From contig NZ_CP069128.1 in assembly GCF_029637485.1 (NCBI RefSeq), positions 2,698,001 through 2,762,000 of the forward strand: a stretch of 64,000 bases of DNA. The letters are read 5' to 3'. Both the position numbers and the translations under genes were made by a program. The notes under the pieces are model-generated. The model was not told the DNA's origin. It saw nothing but the letters and a program-made list of their open reading frames with translations, and ran no database searches. This DNA comes from Sphingomonas sp. LHG3406-1. GTDB lineage: Bacteria > Pseudomonadota > Alphaproteobacteria > Sphingomonadales > Sphingomonadaceae. This document shows, piece after piece, positions 59,306 to 64,000 of this stretch (position 1 is the stretch's first letter; every line of letters begins with the position of its first letter).

Positions 59306-59379
59306 CTCCCGGCGTTGTTGCCCCCGCCGCCGACCGACGCAAGACGGCGGGTGGGCACCTCCCCCAGCGCAGGGGGAGG
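59306..59379. repeat. REP-like palindromes between secB and murJ
   Basis: The 108-base spacer contains CCTCCCCC (59358-59365) and GGGGGAGG (59372-59379) around AGCGCA, and further G/C runs before it. TGGGCACCTCCCCC resembles the element at about 16805. It lies 6 bases beyond the secB stop and could act as a partial terminator or processing site between secB and murJ. Confidence 0.55.
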
Positions 59380-59385
59380 CGCCGA

Positions 59386-59910
59386 TTACTGGACGGTCGG
59401 CTCGCTCTGCGGCTGCTCGCCGCCTTCAGCCTGGGCCTGCTGTTCGATCTGGCTCATGTAGATGCCAGCGAAGTCGATCGGGTCGAGCATCAGCGGCGGG
59501 AAGCCGGCATCCTGGACCGAGCTCGCGACAACCTGGCGGGCGAACGGGAACAGCAGGCGCGGCGCTTCGACGAGGAGGAACGCCGGGAGCGCCTCTTCCG
59601 GCAGGTTGCGCAGGCCAAAGATGCCGGCATAGCTGAGGTCGAGCACGAACTGGACGCCCGAGGCCGAACGCGCCGAGGCATCGATCTTCAGCACCACCTC
59701 ATGGACGTCGTCGGCGATCTTGTTGACCGAGATGTTGAACTGGACGTCGAGCTGCGGCTGCTCGTTCCACTGATAGACCTGCGGGGACGACGGATTCTCG
59801 ACCGACAGGTCCTTCACATATTGCGCCAGGGCCGCAACCTGGGGCGCTTCGGGATTGCTGCTGTCGGTGGCACCGTTGGCGCCGGCGGAGACGGGATCGG
59901 AAGCGGCCAT
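59386..59910 (-). CDS. secB: Protein-export chaperone SecB
   Basis: Tetrameric cytosolic chaperone that keeps preproteins unfolded for SecA. The 174-residue protein shows VAALAQYVKDLSVENPSSPQ, FNISVNKIADDVHEVVLKID, DLSYAGIFGLRNLPEEALPA and the C-terminal PRLLFPFARQVVASSVQDAG and FPPLMLDPIDFAGIY motif that contacts SecA. N- and C-terminal tails are longer and low complexity (Ala/Gly/Asp and Gln/Glu). It is divergent from timA, the usual place. Confidence 0.96.
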   Translation of the reverse strand: MAASDPVSAGANGATDSSNPEAPQVAALAQYVKDLSVENPSSPQVYQWNEQPQLDVQFNISVNKIADDVHEVVLKIDASARSASGVQFVLDLSYAGIFGLRNLPEEALPAFLLVEAPRLLFPFARQVVASSVQDAGFPPLMLDPIDFAGIYMSQIEQQAQAEGGEQPQSEPTVQ

Positions 59911-60108
59911 GATTTCTGCCCTTAACCATGCTAAAAGGAAGACTCAGGCAAGACAGTTTCCGCCCGGCCCTGAACTGGGGCGGGCGACTAGCAGCCGCGC
60001 CGAGGCGGTGCAATGGCGCGGGCAGGCCCAAAGGCGAGGGTTTGAAGCAGCGGCACCAGCGCCTATATCGGGCGTTACAACACGGCTGAACACGAGAAAG
60101 CGGTTCTC

Positions 60109-60759
60109 TTGGTATCGATCATCATCCTCGCGCTGGTAGCCCTGTTCATCGGCTTGCGGCTGTACAACGTCCTCGGTGAGCGAACCGGGCACGAGCAACA
60201 GCTTTCGCTCAAGCCGGCGGACGCGGAAACAGTCGCTACCCCGCGCGCGCCGGTCGCCACGCCCGGCCAGCCGGCCCCGGCCGAGCCGCTCGACACCGCC
60301 TATCTCCCGACCGCCGGCCCTGGTGTGCGCGCGCTGCTCGCTGCCGATACCAGCTTCGACGTCGCCCGCTTTCTCGAAGGCGCGCAGGGCGCCTATCGCA
60401 TGATCCTCGAGGCCTTCTGGGCCGGACGCCTTGATGAGGTCCGGGGCTTCCTCGATCCGGAGATCGCGGCCGCCTTCGACGGCGCCATCGCCGAGCGCGA
60501 GGCGGCCGGGCAGAAGCTCGACAACCGCTTGATCGCGATCGAGCAGGCGCTGATCGCCGCCGCCAACGTGACCGGCAAGGTCGCGACCCTGACGGTCCGG
60601 TTCGAGGCCGATATTGCCGCCATCACGCGCGATTCCGGTGGAAACGTCATTGCCGGTTCGCTCAGCGACGCGGTGCAGACCCGCGATCGCTGGACCTTCC
60701 GCCGCGACCTCGGTTCGAGCGATCCCAACTGGATCCTGATCGAAACCGACGACGAATAG
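60109..60759 (+). CDS. Tim44/TimA family membrane-anchored protein
   Basis: A 216-residue inner-membrane protein with one N-terminal helix (VSIIILALVALFIGLRLYNV) followed by LGERTGHEQQL, a Pro/Ala linker, and the Tim44-like domain (about 80-215, FLEGAQGAYRMILEAFWAGR and RFEADIAAITRDSGGNVIAG). The family is related to mitochondrial Tim44 and is thought to adapt proteins at the membrane. The start is TTG 60109; no ATG is in place. The stop TAG shares a base with the mltA GTG. The order secB-timA-mltA-smr is conserved in alphaproteobacteria. Confidence 0.88.
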   Translation: MVSIIILALVALFIGLRLYNVLGERTGHEQQLSLKPADAETVATPRAPVATPGQPAPAEPLDTAYLPTAGPGVRALLAADTSFDVARFLEGAQGAYRMILEAFWAGRLDEVRGFLDPEIAAAFDGAIAEREAAGQKLDNRLIAIEQALIAAANVTGKVATLTVRFEADIAAITRDSGGNVIAGSLSDAVQTRDRWTFRRDLGSSDPNWILIETDDE

Positions 60760-61970
60760 TGCGGTATCCGACCAAGGGGCTGGGAGCGCTGCTCGCCCTT
60801 TCGCTGGCGGGATGCGCCACCCGGCCAACGCAGCCGGTACAGCCTGTCCCGTCGGTCGCGACGCCGGCACCTGCGCCCGTTCCGGTGCCGGTTACCCCGC
60901 CCAAGCCGGCCAATGCCGCCGCCGCCGGAATCACACCTGCGGCGCCGCGCAGTTTCTCCGCTGAGGCGGCCGCGCGGGCACTCGCCGCCTTCCGCATCTC
61001 CTGTCCTTCGGTCGTCCGCCGCAACGATGTTTCGCTGCTGACGCAGGGCGCCGACTGGCGGCCGCTGTGCGACGAGGCGGCGACCTTGCCAGTCGGGGAC
61101 GGCGACGTGGCGAAGCGCTTCTTCACCGACAAGTTCGCCTGGGTGCGGGTCGGCAGCGAGCCGGCCTTCGCCACCGGCTATTGGGAGCCCGAGATCCTCG
61201 GCTCGCGCGTCACCGCGCCCGGCTATGCCGTGCCCATCTATCGTACACCGACCGACCTCGTCCGCTGCACCCGTGCCGATGGGCAGACCGGGCGCGGCCG
61301 GATCGATGCGACCGGGCAGTGCCTCCTCTACTGGACGCGGGCCGAGATCGAGGACGGCGCGCTCGCCGGACGCGGGCTCGAACTCGCCTATGCCGCCGAC
61401 CCGGTCGACATGTTCTTCCTCGAGATCCAGGGCTCGGGCCGGCTTAGGCTGCCGGACGGCTCGGTCATGCGGATCGGCTACGACAATCAGAACGGCCGCG
61501 AATATGTCGGCGTCGGGCGTCTCCTGCGCGAACGTAACATCCTGCCGCCGGGCGGGGCGGACATGGACTCGATCAAGGCGTGGATGCGCAGCCAGCCGGA
61601 CGGCGGCAAGTCGCTGATGCGCGAAAACCTGTCCAAGATCTTCTTCAAGGAATTGACCGGGCCCGGGCCGCTCGGGGCGCTTGGCCTTCCGGTTACGCCG
61701 CGGGGGACTGTCGCCACCGACCCCCTGTTCGTGCCGCTCGGCGCTCCCGTCTGGCTCGACGTCGCGATGAACGATGCCGACGGCCTGTGGGTGGCGCAGG
61801 ACACGGGCGGCGCGATCAAGGGCGCCAACCGTTTCGACACCTTCTGGGGCGCCGGTGCCGAGGCGCGGCGGATCGCCGGCGGAATGTCGGCCAAAGGCGA
61901 CGCGCTGCTCCTGCTGCCCCGGAGCAGCGTCGACCGGCTGCTCGCCCAGCGTGCGGCCGCTCAGCCCTGA
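60759..61970 (+). CDS. mltA: Membrane-bound lytic murein transglycosylase A
   Basis: Outer-membrane lipoprotein that cleaves peptidoglycan with anhydro-muropeptide formation. The 403-residue protein starts at GTG (TAGTG overlap with timA); lipobox LSLAGC, C19. A Pro/Ala/Val linker precedes the MltA domain with FATGYWEPEILGSR, YAVPIYRTPTDLVRC and the double-psi barrel with FFLEIQGSGRLRLPDGSVMR. The catalytic aspartate is probably in the 3D motif WVAQDTGGAIKGANRFDTFWG. Smr follows with a 20-base overlap. Confidence 0.94.
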   Translation: MRYPTKGLGALLALSLAGCATRPTQPVQPVPSVATPAPAPVPVPVTPPKPANAAAAGITPAAPRSFSAEAAARALAAFRISCPSVVRRNDVSLLTQGADWRPLCDEAATLPVGDGDVAKRFFTDKFAWVRVGSEPAFATGYWEPEILGSRVTAPGYAVPIYRTPTDLVRCTRADGQTGRGRIDATGQCLLYWTRAEIEDGALAGRGLELAYAADPVDMFFLEIQGSGRLRLPDGSVMRIGYDNQNGREYVGVGRLLRERNILPPGGADMDSIKAWMRSQPDGGKSLMRENLSKIFFKELTGPGPLGALGLPVTPRGTVATDPLFVPLGAPVWLDVAMNDADGLWVAQDTGGAIKGANRFDTFWGAGAEARRIAGGMSAKGDALLLLPRSSVDRLLAQRAAAQP

Positions 61971-62493
61971 GGAAGCGGCGCTGTGGGCACGGGTGACCGC
62001 GTCCATCACGCCGCTCAGCCGCGAGGCCGCCGCCACCAAGTCGCAGCCGCAGCCAGCGCCGGAACCCCAAGCCAAGCCGGTCCAGTCGCCGGCCAAGCCC
62101 AAGGGCAGGGTGCCGCCGCCGCGGCCGGTCACCAGCGCTCCGGTGCGCCGCGCCACCATCCACGGCAATCTCGACAGCCACTGGGAGCGGCGGTTGAAGA
62201 ACGGCAATTTCGCGGTTGACCGTACGCTCGACCTTCACGGAATGAACCTGACCCAGGCCTATGAAGCGCTCGACCTCGCGCTGGAGCGGGCGATCGCGGC
62301 CGGGGACCGGCTGCTGCTGCTGGTCACCGGTCATCACCGCCCGGGCGAGCCGCCGGTCCAGCGTGGCAAGATCCGCGCCGCAGTGCACGACTGGCTCGCC
62401 GTGTCCCGCCACGCCGAACGCATTGCGGCCGTGCGCAGCGCCCACCGGCGGCATGGGGGCGGGGGCAGCCTTTACCTGATCCTGAGGCGATAG
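61951..62493 (+). CDS. Smr/MutS2-type domain protein
   Basis: A 180-residue Smr-domain protein, GTG start 61951, overlapping mltA by 20 bases. An N-terminal RPLSPEEAALWARVTASITP motif is typical of the alphaproteobacterial Smr proteins beside mltA. The Smr domain (about 95-180) contains TLDLHGMNLTQAYEALDLAL and the LVTGHH and RHGGGGSLYLILRR parts. Smr domains bind or nick nucleic acids; the role here is unknown. A longer frame back to 61774 reads through mltA. Confidence 0.88.
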   Translation: MRPLSPEEAALWARVTASITPLSREAAATKSQPQPAPEPQAKPVQSPAKPKGRVPPPRPVTSAPVRRATIHGNLDSHWERRLKNGNFAVDRTLDLHGMNLTQAYEALDLALERAIAAGDRLLLLVTGHHRPGEPPVQRGKIRAAVHDWLAVSRHAERIAAVRSAHRRHGGGGSLYLILRR

Positions 62494-62543
62494 TCCGGAC
62501 CTATACCGCTTTTTAACACCCGTGTCTTAACCAAGCTCGGGTC

Positions 62544-64000
62544 ATGAAGGTGGGCAGCGCACAGAAGTTCAGCAACATGCTCCTGTCGGGGCTGGCCGGC
62601 GTCGCGTCCTTCGTCTTCTCGCTTTACGCCTTCCTTACCATCAAGCACCTGCCCGAGCAGGTCGCGGCGGCGGTCATCGCCGGGGCCTTCTGCCTGATCA
62701 TCTGCTACGTCGCCGCCGAACGCCCCAACAGCGAGGGCGCGCGGGCACTTGCCGCGCTTCGCGACCGGCTGCTGGCGGTGGAGGAGGGCGACCTCACCTC
62801 GCCGGCGCCCGAGCTCGTCCGCCGCGCGATGCCCAAGGTCGCCTCGGCCGTGGACAGCCTGTTCGCCGAGGTGCGCAGCTCGATCGACAATGCCCATGCG
62901 CTCGGCATGTACGATCCAGTCACGAGCCTGCCCAACCGGCTGAACTTCCGCGCCGAGGCCGAGCGGCTGCTCGCCGAATCGGGCACCAGGCAGACCGTCA
63001 TGCTGTTCCTCGACCTCGACCGGTTCAAGGCGGTCAACGACAGCCTTGGTCATGCCCGCGGCGACCAGCTGCTGGTGATGGTCGCCAACCGCCTGCGGGT
63101 GCTGATCAACGGTGAGGCCGCCAACGGCGCGACGCGGCCCCTGCTGGCGAGGCTCGCCGGCGACGAATTCACGCTCTTCTTCCCCGACGCTGCCGGCAGC
63201 GGCGAGGCCGAGCGCCTCGCCCGCCGGGTCGTGCTGGCCCTGGGCGAGCCGTTCGAACTGCAGGGGCACAGCGTGGACATCGGCGCATCGGTCGGCGTCG
63301 CCATGGGACCGACGCATGGCCGCAGCGTCGAGGAGCTGATGCGCGCGGCCGACGTCGCCATGTATCGCGCCAAGGCGCTCGGCGGCCACCAGCACTGCCT
63401 GTTCAACGATACGCTGGCCGACGAGCATCGGCACCGGCTCGAAACGGAAAAGGCACTGGTCGACGCCGTGCAGCGTGATGAATTCCTGCTGGCGCTGCAG
63501 CCGCAGCTCAGCCTGGTGACGGGCGCGGTGACCGGGTGCGAGGCGCTGCTGCGCTGGAACCACCCGACCCGCGGCATCGTCGCGCCGGGCGACTTCATCG
63601 ACATCGCCGAGCAGACCGGCACCATCAACGACATCGGCGACTGGGTCATGGCCGAAGTGGCGGCGATGATCGCCAGCTGGGACGAGACCCGTACCGGAAT
63701 GGGGCGAATCGCCTTCAACGTCTCGCCGCGCCAGCTTGAGCGGCAGGACTTCTTCCCCCGCCTTCGCCAAATCTTCGGCGATGCCGGCATTTCGCTCGAC
63801 CGAGTCGAACTGGAGTTCACCGAGACGGCGGCGATGGAATGTTCAGCCGGTGTCCTGGCCGAGATCGCCGAACTTCGCCGAGAGGGCGCGACCATCGCCA
63901 TCGACGACTTCGGCACCGGCTATTCCAACATCGCCCGGCTTCGCCAGCTGCCCATCGACCGGGTCAAGCTCGATCCATCGCTGATCCACGACATCGTCGA
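62544..64000 (+). CDS. GGDEF-EAL cyclic di-GMP protein (3' end outside window)
   Basis: A membrane-linked cyclic di-GMP protein, at least 485 residues. Two N-terminal helices (about 12-34 and 40-57) are followed by a short linker, then a GGDEF domain (MYDPVTSLPNRLNF onward) whose signature reads AGDEF (205-209), and an EAL domain with EALLRW (333-338) and DDFGTGYSN (454-462). The frame is open at the window end, so the C-terminus is missing. AGDEF can still support cyclase activity in other proteins, while EALLRW and DDFGTG are intact in what is visible, so phosphodiesterase activity is likely. It follows smr by 50 bases with a possible promoter. Confidence 0.92.
   Translation, partial: MKVGSAQKFSNMLLSGLAGVASFVFSLYAFLTIKHLPEQVAAAVIAGAFCLIICYVAAERPNSEGARALAALRDRLLAVEEGDLTSPAPELVRRAMPKVASAVDSLFAEVRSSIDNAHALGMYDPVTSLPNRLNFRAEAERLLAESGTRQTVMLFLDLDRFKAVNDSLGHARGDQLLVMVANRLRVLINGEAANGATRPLLARLAGDEFTLFFPDAAGSGEAERLARRVVLALGEPFELQGHSVDIGASVGVAMGPTHGRSVEELMRAADVAMYRAKALGGHQHCLFNDTLADEHRHRLETEKALVDAVQRDEFLLALQPQLSLVTGAVTGCEALLRWNHPTRGIVAPGDFIDIAEQTGTINDIGDWVMAEVAAMIASWDETRTGMGRIAFNVSPRQLERQDFFPRLRQIFGDAGISLDRVELEFTETAAMECSAGVLAEIAELRREGATIAIDDFGTGYSNIARLRQLPIDRVKLDPSLIHDIV

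Overview
The window is high-GC chromosomal DNA of an alphaproteobacterium, most likely a member of the Sphingomonadaceae. The basis is the gene content and order: DUF484-xerC, rsmI-yraN-gshB next to a LpoA-like lipoprotein, rdgB-rph facing hrcA-grpE, secB facing timA-mltA-smr, TonB-dependent receptors, a TorF porin with glnK-amt, and a two-gene branched-chain E1. No rRNA, insertion sequence, prophage or CRISPR array was seen. One tRNA (Thr, anticodon TGT) is present. The DNA reads as core genome with very tight packing: many ATGA, TGATG, TTGA and even CTGA start/stop overlaps.

Layout. 1-2.0 kb: end of a transaldolase, DUF484 and xerC, closed by a long hairpin. 2.1-6.1 kb: minus-strand rsmI-yraN-gshB-dedA, divergent from a LpoA-like PBP activator. 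6.1-10.8 kb: a small exported protein, hemW-rdgB-rph on the minus strand, then hrcA-grpE. 10.8-14.5 kb: TonB-dependent receptor coupled to a Tat-exported FAD oxidoreductase. 14.6-18.5 kb: a small HExxH protein, acpP-fabF, mltG, an SH3 protein and a MarR regulator. 18.6-22.2 kb: rimO, a short-chain dehydrogenase and an M17 aminopeptidase. 22.4-29.5 kb: a minus-strand run of transketolase-like TPP enzyme, MaoC hydratase, HpcH/HpaI CoA lyase, zinc alcohol dehydrogenase, acetyl-CoA synthetase and a DUF3833 lipoprotein.

29.6-31.7 kb: DUF4142 lipoprotein, HxlR regulator divergent from azoR and doxX. 31.7-35.3 kb: branched-chain 2-oxoacid dehydrogenase operon (E1 alpha, E1 beta, E2). 35.4-38.7 kb: a secreted protein of unknown function, DUF3297, a glycine-rich membrane protein, and a small operon (two microproteins, PspC, PspB-like) behind a sigma-54-type promoter. 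38.8-42.2 kb: ZnuD-like receptor behind a Zur-like box, and threonine synthase. 42.4-51.6 kb: a second PspC protein with a structured leader, amt-glnK-torF, gltBD, tRNA-Thr. 51.6-59.9 kb: rarA-mscS-RNase H-like gene, a PadR regulator with a palindromic operator, DUF4136 lipoprotein, murJ-trpS, secB. 59.9-64 kb: timA-mltA-smr and the start of a GGDEF-EAL protein cut by the window end.

Themes. Nitrogen assimilation (amt, glnK, TorF porin, gltBD) is gathered around one divergent intergenic region. Envelope work recurs: PBP activator, mltG, mltA, murJ, secB, PspC proteins, SH3 protein, mechanosensitive channel. Acyl-CoA and C2/C3 metabolism is represented by acs, the CoA lyase/MaoC pair and the bkd operon. 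The least conventional signals are the sigma-54-type psp-like operon without pspA but with two microproteins, a REPIN-like double palindrome sitting in frame in the E2 linker, and the TPP enzyme-MaoC-CoA lyase-ADH-Acs cluster. Nothing in the window is clearly a foreign defence or mobile system.
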